Part shown: positions 1 to 6,723 of the stretch, piece by piece
Numbering within the stretch: the stretch's first letter is position 1
Layout of the letters: the number at the start of each line of letters is the position of its first letter
Source: an uncultured Erysipelotrichaceae bacterium
Lineage (GTDB): Bacteria; Bacillota_I; Bacilli_A; Erysipelotrichales; Erysipelotrichaceae
Reading direction: 5' to 3'
Length of the DNA: 37,655 nucleotides
NCBI GenBank assembly: GCA_934699415.1
Contig: CAKUWO010000010.1
Coordinates: 1 to 37,655 of the forward strand
Program-made: the position numbers and the translations under genes
The notes under the pieces: model-generated
Told to the model about the DNA's origin: nothing
Database searches by the model: none
Seen by the model: the letters and a program-made list of their open reading frames with translations, nothing else

Positions 1-72
1 TGTTTATGCGGCTTTTCAGCGTTTTACCTATCAAATTTTATTGTGTGGAACGGCAGAAAATTCTACTATTTT

Positions 73-735
73 TTATTCAAAATCTTTTTTATAGCTAACT
101 GTTCCGTTGATGCGATCTCCTGCATCACCTGCAGCTGTTAGGATATACCCTTTTTCATTGAGATCCTCATCAGAATATTTAGCACAATAGATATGGACAT
201 CAGGATGATTCTTTGCGAGTAATTGAACACCTTGTTTTGCAGCAAAGATGCACATAAATTTAATATCTTTGCATCCAGCTTCTTTTAAGAAAGTAATGGC
301 CGCATCGGCGCTTCCACCAGTTGCAAATGCTGGATCTACTAAGATTACCTGTCCTTTAGTTACATCTTCAGGTAATTTGAAGTAATAAGTTTTAGGTTGC
401 AATGTTTCTTCATCACGGAATAAACCAATATGACCAATTTTAGCTGTTGGTTGTAAAGCTCTTAAACCATCAACCATGCCAAGACCAGCTCTTAAGATTG
501 GCACAATAGTAAAGTTTTCAGCCAACATTGGTGATGGGAATGTTGCAAGAGGCGCATGGATTGTTACATCCTTAGTTTTTAAATCTTTCAATGCTTCATA
601 GCCCATTAATGTTGCTAGTTCTTTAACAAGTTCAGAGAATTCCTTAGGGCTAGTATTAACATCGCATAATAAACTAACTTTATGATCAATAAGTGGATGA
701 TGGAACTCTGTAACGTTTTTCATGTAGTCTTTCAT
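73..735 (-). CDS. upp: Uracil phosphoribosyltransferase
   Basis: Cytosolic salvage enzyme converting uracil and PRPP to UMP. The 220-residue product matches the family length (about 210) and shows the family landmarks PILRAGLGM, the PRPP loop VDPAFATGGSA and GDAGDR near the C-terminus. Start chosen at ATG 735 because AAAGAAAGAGA lies just upstream; Met5 is an alternative. Two normally conserved stretches differ: the usual DPMLATGG reads DPAFATGG, and the usual uracil-contacting PGLGDAGDR-F-GT reads TAAGDAGDR-N-GT. The family assignment is firm, but altered affinity or substrate preference is possible. It works with the uracil permease gene further right. No terminator hairpin is evident in the 72 bases after it. 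Confidence 0.93.
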   Translation of the reverse strand: MKDYMKNVTEFHHPLIDHKVSLLCDVNTSPKEFSELVKELATLMGYEALKDLKTKDVTIHAPLATFPSPMLAENFTIVPILRAGLGMVDGLRALQPTAKIGHIGLFRDEETLQPKTYYFKLPEDVTKGQVILVDPAFATGGSADAAITFLKEAGCKDIKFMCIFAAKQGVQLLAKNHPDVHIYCAKYSDEDLNEKGYILTAAGDAGDRINGTVSYKKDFE

Positions 736-801
736 AATAATCTCTTTCTTTTTATTTTAATTTATAACCCTTTCATCCATAATAGAATAAAAGGAGTATT
801 T

Positions 802-1230
802 ATGGCAAAGATATTAGTAAGTAATTGTCTTCTAGGCTTCCCTTGCCGCTACAAAGGTGACGGATGTAAGAATATGAAAGTTTTAGAATTAGCAAAGAGT
901 AACACTCTTATTGGAGTATGCCCGGAACAAATGGGTGGTTTATCTACACCTCGTAATCCTGCTGAAATAGTAGGAAATAGCGTTATTTCATGCACTGGTA
1001 TAGATGTAACCGAACAGTACAATAGGGGTGCTAAACAGGCCTTAGAATTAGCTCTAATGAATAATGTAGACTATGCTGTACTCAAGAGTAAGAGTCCATC
1101 ATGTGGTAAAGGTATTATCTATGATGGAACACATACAGGTAAGCTAATTGAAGGTGATGGTGTAACTGTTAAGTTACTAAAAGAAAATGGTATCCCTGTC
1201 TATACAGAAGAAGAGATACCATCTAAATAA
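802..1230 (+). CDS. DUF523 family protein
   Basis: A 142-residue protein starting MAKILVSNCLLG. The start is ATG 802, preceded by AAAGGAG; an in-frame extension upstream to 682 lacks a ribosome site and overlaps upp. Cysteines at C9, C15 and C22 (NCLLGFPCRYKGDGC), a CPE motif and SPSCG are the hallmarks of DUF523, also seen as the N-terminal half of YbgA-type proteins. These conserved cysteines suggest metal or Fe-S binding, but no biochemical role is established. It is transcribed divergently from upp across a 66-bp gap and ends at a terminator hairpin. Confidence 0.85.
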   Translation: MAKILVSNCLLGFPCRYKGDGCKNMKVLELAKSNTLIGVCPEQMGGLSTPRNPAEIVGNSVISCTGIDVTEQYNRGAKQALELALMNNVDYAVLKSKSPSCGKGIIYDGTHTGKLIEGDGVTVKLLKENGIPVYTEEEIPSK

Positions 1231-1232
1231 AT

Positions 1233-1254
1233 AAGGGGATTAACCCCTTTTTAT
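1233..1254 (+). terminator. Terminator after the DUF523 gene
   Basis: Hairpin AAGGGG/CCCCTT (1233-1238 with 1244-1249, loop ATTAA) followed by a T-rich run. It sits between convergent genes and may also slow transcription from uraA, though the tail in that direction is poorer. Confidence 0.8.
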
Positions 1255-1255
1255 T

Positions 1256-2698
1256 TTATTCAGCGTCTTTAATTTCGATATCATTGATACTCTCAACCGG
1301 TGCTGATATAGCACTTGCTTCATCTTCATCTTTATTTACTAAAGCATTAGTAATAATACCAAGGATTAAAGCTGATGCAAGAGATGTGATAGTTAATAAT
1401 GAGCCACCAGTCACAGGGTTATGACCGAAGTTAAGAGTTAATCCGCCAATACCTGTTACAAGGATAGCGGCTACTACATAGAGGTTCTTATTGTTGCCAA
1501 GATCTACTTGTCTTAACATCTGTAAACCAGATACTGCAATGAAACCGTATAAAGCGATACAAGCACCACCCATTACACACTTAGGAATAGCATTGATAAT
1601 AGCAACAAATGGTGTGAAGAATGATAATACCATGCATCCAATACCTGTAAGGATGATAGTAGAGATTGAAGCATTACCAGTGATAGCAACACAGCCAATA
1701 GATTCACCATAAGTTGTATTGACAGCACCACCGAAGAAACCACCAACGATAGATCCTAAACCATCACCAAGAAGTGTTTTATCAAGACCAGGTTCTGTGA
1801 TTAAGTCACGATTGATAATTGTTGAAAGATTCTTGTGGTCAGCAATGTGCTGAGCAAGTTCTACAACAGCGATAGGTACGAATGTGAGAGCAATGTTTGA
1901 AATAGTTGCAGCATTAATATTTGAAAGAGTATTTGATGAAACAGCTTTAAGAATGGTGAATTCAGGAGCTTTGATAATTGATGTGAAAGTGAATGGTAAA
2001 AAAGTATTTACAAGTGGTGAGAAATCAACTATTTTTAAGGCATCAATATTTGTTGCATTACCGATTAATGTAAGAATGATAGCTAAGCCAAATCCTGCAC
2101 CGATTCCAACAACAAATGGAATCATCTTAACCATCTTAGAACCTTTAATGGATGCAAGGACAATCATTAAGAAGGTGAATGTACCAAGCAAGATGGTGAT
2201 AAGTGAATAGTTGCTTCCACCATTTGTTGACATCCAAGATGTAGCAGTTGATGAAAGTGATAAACCGATTAAAGCAACGATTGGTCCAATGATTACAGGT
2301 GGCATTAACTTGTTAACCCAAGAAGAGCCAACCATCTTAATAGCTAAAGCAATAAGGCAATATACAAGGCCTGCTAATGTGATACCAATTAAGACACCCC
2401 AATAGCCAAATCCCTGTCCAATTACAGCAGCATAAGCTCCTAAGAATGTGAATGATGAGCCTAAAAATACTGGAGATTTCTTTTTAGAGCATAAGATATA
2501 AACAAGGGTACCTGCACCAGCTCCAAATAATGCTGCAGCTGGGTCAAAGTAGATTGAATTACCAGCTCCATCTACGTAGCTTGACATGATGAGTGGTACA
2601 AGTAAGGTAGCAGCCATGATAGCAATCATCTGCTGGAAGGCAAATACTAAATTCTGTTTGAATTTAGGAGTGTCTTGAACATCATAAATAAGTTTCAT
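1256..2698 (-). CDS. uraA: Uracil permease (nucleobase:cation symporter-2 family)
   Basis: A multi-spanning membrane protein of 480 residues importing uracil with protons. NAT/NCS2 features are visible: hydrophobic helices throughout, the VVELAQHIADHKN segment holding the substrate-binding Glu of transmembrane segment 8, and GGAVNTTYGESIG holding the second key Glu. The N-terminal YDVQDTPKF block is typical of UraA/PyrP. The start is ATG 2698 because GGAGG lies 6 nt upstream; an upstream in-frame ATG at 2746 lies inside the terminator loop of the leader. The last 25 residues are acidic and longer than in most homologues. Expression is controlled by a PyrR-type attenuator in the 200-nt leader; the product feeds upp. 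Confidence 0.93.
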   Translation of the reverse strand: MKLIYDVQDTPKFKQNLVFAFQQMIAIMAATLLVPLIMSSYVDGAGNSIYFDPAAALFGAGAGTLVYILCSKKKSPVFLGSSFTFLGAYAAVIGQGFGYWGVLIGITLAGLVYCLIALAIKMVGSSWVNKLMPPVIIGPIVALIGLSLSSTATSWMSTNGGSNYSLITILLGTFTFLMIVLASIKGSKMVKMIPFVVGIGAGFGLAIILTLIGNATNIDALKIVDFSPLVNTFLPFTFTSIIKAPEFTILKAVSSNTLSNINAATISNIALTFVPIAVVELAQHIADHKNLSTIINRDLITEPGLDKTLLGDGLGSIVGGFFGGAVNTTYGESIGCVAITGNASISTIILTGIGCMVLSFFTPFVAIINAIPKCVMGGACIALYGFIAVSGLQMLRQVDLGNNKNLYVVAAILVTGIGGLTLNFGHNPVTGGSLLTITSLASALILGIITNALVNKDEDEASAISAPVESINDIEIKDAE

Positions 2699-2720
2699 CT
2701 TTTTCCTCCATTTAACATCT

Positions 2721-2753
2721 AAAAAAGGGATTTCGTCATGCGACAAAATCCCT
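2721..2753 (-). terminator. Attenuator terminator in the uraA leader
   Basis: On the minus strand a 12-bp stem AGGGATTTTGTC/GACGAAATCCCT with a 4-nt loop is followed by six T, ending about 12 nt before the uraA ribosome site. One position pairs as G-U only when read on the minus strand (C-A on the plus strand), which supports this direction. Confidence 0.92.
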
Positions 2754-2788
2754 CAATAAAAACAATATAAAAGTTTTTTAATGTAGGC

Positions 2789-2819
2789 TCTTGTCGGCAT
2801 CACGGTACCGAATTAAAGA
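2789..2819 (-). promoter_or_regulatory. PyrR-binding hairpin (anti-antiterminator) of uraA
   Basis: Minus-strand RNA folds as lower stem TCTT/AAGA (2819-2816 with 2792-2789), internal loop TAATT opposite AC, upper stem CGGTA/TGCCG, and hexaloop CCGTGA (2805-2800). The hexaloop fits the PyrR consensus CNGNGA, and the upstream TTTAAT bulge matches known sites. The 3' side CGACAAGA (2796-2789) can instead pair with TTTTGTCG (2748-2741), the 5' arm of the terminator, making an antiterminator. By analogy with Bacillus, PyrR plus UMP would stabilise the hairpin, free the terminator and switch uraA off. No pyrR gene lies in this window. Confidence 0.88.
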
Positions 2820-2901
2820 CTTCTTGAGTATATTAGCATGATGAAGAGCCTATTTCAATATGAAAATGAAGAAGTTTTAATTTACAGATAATTAATATTG
2901 T

Positions 2902-3468
2902 TTAAATACCTTTAATAAATATTTGTATACCGATAACAATTAAGATTATACCGCCAAAGATATTAGCTTTAAGAGCAAACTTATCGCCAAACTTTTGACC
3001 AAAACGTAAGCCTAATAAGCATAGAATATGGGTTTCTAGTCCAACAATTAAAGAAAATAATGTAGCATCAAGAAAGTTATATGAAGCAATAGTAAAACCA
3101 ACTGATAAAGCATCAATTGATGTAGCAATACCTTGAAGGATTAATTCTTTAATTGTTAAAGATGATGTAATTAGTTCTTCTTCTTTGTCTTTTTTAAATC
3201 CTTCATATAACATCTTGCTACCGATGTATCCTAAAAGAATTAAAGAAATCCAAGGAAATAAGAATTGTAAGTTATTAAAAGTTTCAAATAGATAATGAAC
3301 ACAATACCAACCAATTAAAGGCATCAGAAATTGAAATAAAGCAAAAATTGTCGCAATTTTAAATCTTTTAGGATTAGTTAAAGAAGGATAACTTAAACCA
3401 TCAACAATCGAAACAGAAAAAGCATCCATCGATAAGCCAATACCTAAAAGAAATGCATTTAGAAACAT
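2902..3468 (-). CDS. mntP: Manganese efflux pump MntP
   Basis: A six-helix inner-membrane exporter of Mn2+ (188 residues, typical length). The internal two-fold repeat is visible through its paired signatures, GLSMDAFSVS at residues 12-21 and GIATSIDALSVG in the second half; the Asp residues are the conserved transport acids. ATG 3468 follows GAGG by 8 nt. A minus-strand TATAAT at 3518-3513, partly over the end of the preceding gene, could be its own promoter. A hairpin between that -10 and the ribosome site could terminate the upstream gene or regulate mntP. No yybP-ykoY manganese riboswitch is visible in the short leader. Confidence 0.92.
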   Translation of the reverse strand: MFLNAFLLGIGLSMDAFSVSIVDGLSYPSLTNPKRFKIATIFALFQFLMPLIGWYCVHYLFETFNNLQFLFPWISLILLGYIGSKMLYEGFKKDKEEELITSSLTIKELILQGIATSIDALSVGFTIASYNFLDATLFSLIVGLETHILCLLGLRFGQKFGDKFALKANIFGGIILIVIGIQIFIKGI

Positions 3469-3480
3469 ATTAATTACCTC

Positions 3481-3512
3481 AAAATAAAAGTACCTAAGTA
3501 AAATAGGTACTC
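3481..3512 (-). terminator. Hairpin between flavin reductase gene and mntP
   Basis: Minus-strand stem GAGTACCTA/TAGGTACTT (3512-3504 with 3496-3488, 7-nt loop) followed by TTATTTT. It is most simply the terminator of the upstream gene, but it also overlaps the expected mntP transcription start, so an operator for a metal regulator cannot be excluded. Confidence 0.65.
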
Positions 3513-3518
3513 ATTATA
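3513..3518 (-). promoter_or_regulatory. Possible mntP -10 element
   Basis: Perfect TATAAT on the minus strand directly after the flavin reductase stop codon; no convincing -35 hexamer. The expected start point falls inside the hairpin at 3488-3512. Confidence 0.4.
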
Positions 3519-4079
3519 TTACTTCTTTTTCTTAACCGTAAAGCCAAAACTGCCTAAAGTTTCGCCAAGTGAATAATAAAAGCCATGAGAATAAACGATT
3601 AAATCAGCTCTTTCAAGATCTAATTTACCATTATCATCAAGTAAGTCTTCTTCAACATCACAAGCCAATACTTCAGCAATAAACATTTCATGGCTTCCAA
3701 GTAAAATACTTTGTGTAACTTTGCATTCTAAATTAAGAGGCGATTCTTGTAATAAAGGAGCACTTACTCTATTAGCTTTAGTAGCTGTTAGATGACAATG
3801 TTTAAATTTATCATATTGAGCACCACTTCTTACACCACACCAATCAACAGCTTTTAATAATTTCTTAGCAGGTAAGTTAATGACGAATTCACCACTCTCT
3901 TTAATTAAATGATAAGAATATCGCTCAGGTCTTACTGAAATTGAAACCATTGAAGGACGAGTACATATAGTGCCACACCATCCAACAGTAAAGATATTTG
4001 GCTTATCAAGCGTGCCACAACTTACCAAAACTGGTGTTTCAGGATTTAAAAGAGTAGATCCTTTCCAGCATTGTTTCAT
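3519..4079 (-). CDS. Flavin reductase-like FMN-binding protein
   Basis: A 186-residue split-barrel flavin protein. Recognised by the N-terminal ALVSCG-type strand (PVLVSCGTLDKPNIFTVGW), the TRPSMVSISVRPERYSYHLI segment that contacts FMN phosphate, and GEFVINLP. Such proteins bind FMN and often reduce flavins with NAD(P)H or act as small flavoproteins; the substrate here is unknown. Its ATG overlaps the TGA of the glycosyltransferase gene (ATGA), so translation is likely coupled, although no functional connection is obvious. The C-terminus is basic (TVKKKK). Confidence 0.82.
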   Translation of the reverse strand: MKQCWKGSTLLNPETPVLVSCGTLDKPNIFTVGWCGTICTRPSMVSISVRPERYSYHLIKESGEFVINLPAKKLLKAVDWCGVRSGAQYDKFKHCHLTATKANRVSAPLLQESPLNLECKVTQSILLGSHEMFIAEVLACDVEEDLLDDNGKLDLERADLIVYSHGFYYSLGETLGSFGFTVKKKK

Positions 4080-5023
4080 AATGATTCTTTCATTTTAGCA
4101 CTGTAGCTATCTTGAATATGGATTAATTCCATTTCAAAGTCTTGGCGATTTTTAGATACTGCATTTTGAAGCTGTAAGCCAGAGAAGAAAGCTAAAATAG
4201 CTGCTAACATTGTAAAACCACAAACAATTAAAGTTGGAACCTTTTCAACTAAGCCAGTAATTAAGAAAGCATTAAAGACTGGAATAAAGAAGATAAGCGA
4301 TAAAAGGCATAAGAAACCACCGATTAAACCAAAATATGAGAAAGGTTTATAGTTTCTAAATAAACGAGCAATTGTTAGAAGAACTTTAAAACCATCTGAA
4401 TAAGTATTTAATTTAGATGTAGATCCCAGTGGGCGATCACGATATTCAATAATTAAGTTTTCAACATACATATTCTTATCTAAAGCATGAATTGTCATTT
4501 CCGTTTCAATCTCAAAGCCTTTAGAAAGAACTGGGAATGATTTTACAAAAAGATAAGAAAAAGCACGATAACCAGTCATGATATCTTTGATGTTGGAATG
4601 AAAAAGAGCATTGATTGAATTTCTAACTAAAGAATTACCGAAATTATGGAATGGTCTTTTATTTTCTTCAAAATAGGTAGAAGATAAACGATCCCCAACA
4701 ACCATATCTACATGACGCTCAAGCACCATATTGACCATATCTCTACCAAATTCAGCAGGATAGGTATCATCGCCATCGACCATGATATAAGCTTCAGCAT
4801 CTATTTCACGGAACATACGTCTAATGACATTACCTTTCCCTTGTCGATATTCATATCTAACAATAGCTCCAGCATTTAAGGCTAATTCATCTGAACCATC
4901 AGTGGAGTTATTATCATAAACATAAATAGATGCTTCTGGTAATACTTCTTTCCAATCTTTAACAACTTTTTCAATCGTCTTGCTTTCGTTGTAGCAAGGA
5001 ATCAATACAGCAATTTTATCCAT
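4076..5023 (-). CDS. Family 2 glycosyltransferase with two C-terminal membrane helices
   Basis: A 315-residue polyprenyl-phosphate sugar transferase-like protein. The N-terminal GT-A domain shows AVLIPCYNES, YDNNSTDGS, and the metal-binding VDGDDTYP (DxD-type); GFEIETEM and RDRPLGSTSK follow. Two hydrophobic helices at about residues 232-255 and 262-286 anchor it, as in dolichol-phosphate mannosyltransferase-like and GtrB-like enzymes. It probably loads a sugar onto a lipid carrier for cell-surface glycans; the sugar is not predictable. There is no Shine-Dalgarno; a TGTTAAAAT extended -10 lies 10 nt before the ATG, so the transcript would have almost no leader. Confidence 0.85.
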   Translation of the reverse strand: MDKIAVLIPCYNESKTIEKVVKDWKEVLPEASIYVYDNNSTDGSDELALNAGAIVRYEYRQGKGNVIRRMFREIDAEAYIMVDGDDTYPAEFGRDMVNMVLERHVDMVVGDRLSSTYFEENKRPFHNFGNSLVRNSINALFHSNIKDIMTGYRAFSYLFVKSFPVLSKGFEIETEMTIHALDKNMYVENLIIEYRDRPLGSTSKLNTYSDGFKVLLTIARLFRNYKPFSYFGLIGGFLCLLSLIFFIPVFNAFLITGLVEKVPTLIVCGFTMLAAILAFFSGLQLQNAVSKNRQDFEMELIHIQDSYSAKMKESL

Positions 5024-5033
5024 ATACTAATGT

Positions 5034-5042
5034 ATTTTAACA
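5034..5042 (-). promoter_or_regulatory. Extended -10 close to the glycosyltransferase start
   Basis: Minus-strand TG-T-TAAAAT; the hexamer ends 10 nt before ATG 5023 and no ribosome site lies between. This would give a leader of about 3 nt. Confidence 0.55.
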
Positions 5043-5051
5043 TCTTTTAGC

Positions 5052-5057
5052 TATAAT
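5052..5057 (+). promoter_or_regulatory. Likely -10 of the MNT-like gene
   Basis: TATAAT within the AAT-repeat stretch, 35 nt before ATG 5092, divergent from the glycosyltransferase -10 at 5034-5039. No good -35 visible. Confidence 0.5.
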
Positions 5058-5091
5058 AATAATAATAGCGATATAGAAAAGAGGTTTTAAT

Positions 5092-5403
5092 ATGGCAGAA
5101 AGAAAAGAATTAACAGCTAAACAGAAAGAAATTCAAGAAATCGTTAGACCAATTTTTAAGAAATATAATATTAATTGGTATGGCTTATTCGGTGCTTATG
5201 GTATGGGTATGGAAGATGAAAATACTTTTATAGATCTTTATTGTGAAAGAGGAGATGTAGTGAATTTCAATGCTTTGATGGGTATTGAAAAAGAACTTGA
5301 AGCAGCTTTAAAACATAAAGTTAATCTTCAATTCAATGATGCAGATTTAAACCCATATTTCTTACAAGATGTAATTGCAACATTCGCTCAATTATCTGAT
5401 TAA
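5092..5403 (+). CDS. Degenerate minimal-nucleotidyltransferase (MNT) fold protein
   Basis: A 103-residue protein with AGAGG upstream. It aligns by eye along its length with MNT-type DNA polymerase beta-like nucleotidyltransferases: an N-terminal helix ending RPIFKKYNI, the LFG-Y-x-x-G loop, IDL, then a helical part and a closing DADLNPYFLQDV block like the family's LNP-x-L motif. The active site is altered: the usual GS reads GA (FGAYGMG), and the usual SDID reads TFID, so the first metal-binding Asp is Phe. It is therefore probably inactive for nucleotidyl transfer and may bind a partner or ligand. No HEPN/HepT partner gene is adjacent; it is a single-gene unit with its own terminator. Confidence 0.62.
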   Translation: MAERKELTAKQKEIQEIVRPIFKKYNINWYGLFGAYGMGMEDENTFIDLYCERGDVVNFNALMGIEKELEAALKHKVNLQFNDADLNPYFLQDVIATFAQLSD

Positions 5404-5430
5404 ACAGCCTAAAATATAGGCTGTTTTTTT
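5402..5430 (+). terminator. Terminator after the MNT-like gene
   Basis: Ten-pair stem AAACAGCCTA/TAGGCTGTTT (5402-5411 with 5417-5426, loop AAATA) continuing into a run of T. Confidence 0.92.
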
Positions 5431-5433
5431 ACA

Positions 5434-5462
5434 TTGCTTTAAGTTTGTAAAGATGTTAGAGT
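5434..5462 (+). promoter_or_regulatory. Promoter of the lipoprotein gene
   Basis: TTGCTT (5434-5439), 17-nt spacer, TAGAGT (5457-5462) with an upstream TG extension; 29 nt before the ATG. Confidence 0.55.
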
Positions 5463-5491
5463 AAGCTAGATATTTAAAAGGGGAAAGAATA

Positions 5492-5953
5492 ATGAAAAAA
5501 CTTTTAACATCTATTTTCATGGTACTTTTCTTAACCGCTTGTGCTAGTGCACCAAAAGTACCAGTATCCAAAATCGAAGCTTATAATGATTTAACAAATT
5601 ATTATATAAATCATTTAGAAGAAGCAACTCTTCTCTATGGTGAAGGCTTTAATCAAGAATTCGTTTTCGGTGAAAAACAAAGTGGCGAAGCTAATAAACT
5701 TGCAAATGAATTCAAAACAGCTCTTAATAAAGCTTTAGAAGCAGAAGTAAGTGAAGTAAATGAAACAGATCTTACAGGTTTACATATGTTAGCAGTCTTA
5801 AGAGTAGGTAAGGGACGTCTTTTATATCTTTATGAAGATGGCTACTTCAAGGTTGTTGATGAATTCGAAAGAGGTTTTGGTAAAGCAGAAGCATTTGTCG
5901 AATTAGCAACCAAAGCTGCTCAAACGGTAGATAGTTATCAAGAGTTAAATTAA
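5492..5953 (+). CDS. Small lipoprotein of unknown function
   Basis: A 153-residue protein with a lipoprotein signal: MKK, hydrophobic core LLTSIFMVLFL, then lipobox LTAC with the modified Cys at residue 17. The mature part is mostly helical and acidic, with no motif I recognise. AAAGGGGAAAG precedes ATG 5492. It stands alone between a terminator on each side, so context gives no function. It would be anchored on the outer face of the membrane. Confidence 0.78.
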   Translation: MKKLLTSIFMVLFLTACASAPKVPVSKIEAYNDLTNYYINHLEEATLLYGEGFNQEFVFGEKQSGEANKLANEFKTALNKALEAEVSEVNETDLTGLHMLAVLRVGKGRLLYLYEDGYFKVVDEFERGFGKAEAFVELATKAAQTVDSYQELN

Positions 5954-5977
5954 AAGCAGGAATCAATCCTGCTTTTT
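5953..5977 (+). terminator. Terminator after the lipoprotein gene
   Basis: Stem AAAGCAGGA/TCCTGCTTT (5953-5961 with 5967-5975, loop ATCAA) plus T run. It overlaps the last codons of the convergent ECF gene. Confidence 0.88.
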
Positions 5978-6565
5978 ACGTGGTGCTAATTCTTTGATGA
6001 TATTATTATTTTCAAATCTTTTACGTAAAGCTAAATAAAGTAATGATGCGATAATAACAGCCAATATAGCATTAGTAAATGTTGTTATAGCATTCCATTG
6101 AGCTAACTTTTTAGCAGCTTTTTCTGGGGCATTTAAAACAAATGAAGTATAAAAATAAGAGAATAGTGGCTCACCAATACAATTGAACAACATACCACAA
6201 GTAGAAGATATAAAGACAGCAGTTGTTAACTTCTTACCTTCAAGTTCGCTGATTTTAAATATTTTATGAGCGACAAAACCCGTCACTAAACCAATCATCA
6301 TTTTAAGAATAATTGTCTTTGGGGCAACGGTAATATAAATAGGGTCTAAAATATCACCAATACCCATACCGATAGCGCCAGCTAAACCGCCATATAATCC
6401 ACCAAGTAATAATGATGCTAAAACATCGAAAGTATTGCCTAAATGGAAAGCAGTATAACCGGCAGGAGTTGGAATATTAATCTTTAAGAAAGTGAAAGAG
6501 ACATAAGCCAAGGCCGCTAAAAGCCCCATTAAAGCGATACGCAAGATATGTTTTCTATTTGTCAT
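5963..6565 (-). CDS. ECF transporter S component (substrate not identified)
   Basis: A 200-residue hydrophobic protein with about six membrane segments, resembling substrate-binding S components of energy-coupling-factor vitamin importers: the N-terminal RIALMGLLAALAYV helix, the ALxxxL-like TAFHLGNTFDVLASLLLGGLYGG region, and a GxxxGxxxGDIL stretch. The motifs fit the riboflavin/DUF1393-like group but do not fix the vitamin. Start is ATG 6565 (GGAGG 5 nt upstream), not the in-frame TTG 6577 that overlaps the ribosome site. No EcfA or EcfT gene is adjacent, so it presumably shares a module encoded elsewhere. It has its own promoter. Confidence 0.82.
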   Translation of the reverse strand: MTNRKHILRIALMGLLAALAYVSFTFLKINIPTPAGYTAFHLGNTFDVLASLLLGGLYGGLAGAIGMGIGDILDPIYITVAPKTIILKMMIGLVTGFVAHKIFKISELEGKKLTTAVFISSTCGMLFNCIGEPLFSYFYTSFVLNAPEKAAKKLAQWNAITTFTNAILAVIIASLLYLALRKRFENNNIIKELAPRKKQD

Positions 6566-6589
6566 AGTAACCTCCAAGCTACAAATTCA

Positions 6590-6617
6590 ATTATAAAAGA
6601 ATTGTTAGAATTGACAA
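6590..6617 (-). promoter_or_regulatory. Promoter of the ECF S component gene
   Basis: Minus-strand TTGTCA (6617-6612), 16-nt spacer, TATAAT (6595-6590). Its -35 overlaps the plus-strand TTGACA at 6611-6616 that serves the divergent CDF gene. Confidence 0.7.
6611..6616 (+). promoter_or_regulatory. Consensus -35 upstream of the NiCo riboswitch
   Basis: Perfect TTGACA about 35 nt before the aptamer. The matching -10 is not clear; GACGAT at 6635-6640 is the best at 18-nt spacing. Confidence 0.45.
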
Positions 6618-6647
6618 ACTGATATGATCCATGTGACGATACATTTA

Positions 6648-6723
6648 GTGCGAACTGAGCAGACCGTATAATTATGGAGTCGGGTCACTTGTTGACAGTG
6701 GGAAGCCACAGGACAGTAGTCAC
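6648..6723 (+). ncRNA. NiCo (czcD-type) cobalt/nickel riboswitch aptamer
   Basis: The four-helix junction layout is readable. P1 pairs GTG and ACTG (6648-6657) with CAGT and CAC (6714-6723). The strand AGCAG follows. P2 is CCGTA/TATGG (6664-6677), then GTCGG. P3 is GTCA/TGAC (6684-6696), one A, P4 is GTGG/CCAC (6698-6709), and the closing AGGACAGT. The junction words AACTGAGCAG, G-[CT]-CGG and GGACAGT match the published Erysipelotrichaceae NiCo aptamer as I recall it. The 3' strand of P1 overlaps the 5' arm of the following terminator, so metal binding would prevent termination and turn on the CDF exporter. Confidence 0.85.

Noticed and set aside
1..72. Terminator or further gene downstream of upp
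   Set aside because: No stable hairpin with a T run and no readable protein end; nothing could be supported in this short edge.
1491..2405. Plus-strand ORFs opposite uraA (and similar antisense frames opposite prs, secA, metG, folD, pgk)
   Set aside because: They lie opposite clearly conserved genes, lack ribosome sites and resemble no family.
2779..2852. A purine-type or novel riboswitch in the uraA leader
   Set aside because: The CCGTGA hexaloop, the TTTAAT bulge and the competing antiterminator fit a PyrR-binding hairpin much better than any small-molecule aptamer I know.
5052..5066. AAT trinucleotide repeat as a phase-variable tract
   Set aside because: Only four units in AT-rich intergenic DNA; more simply part of the TATAAT promoter region.
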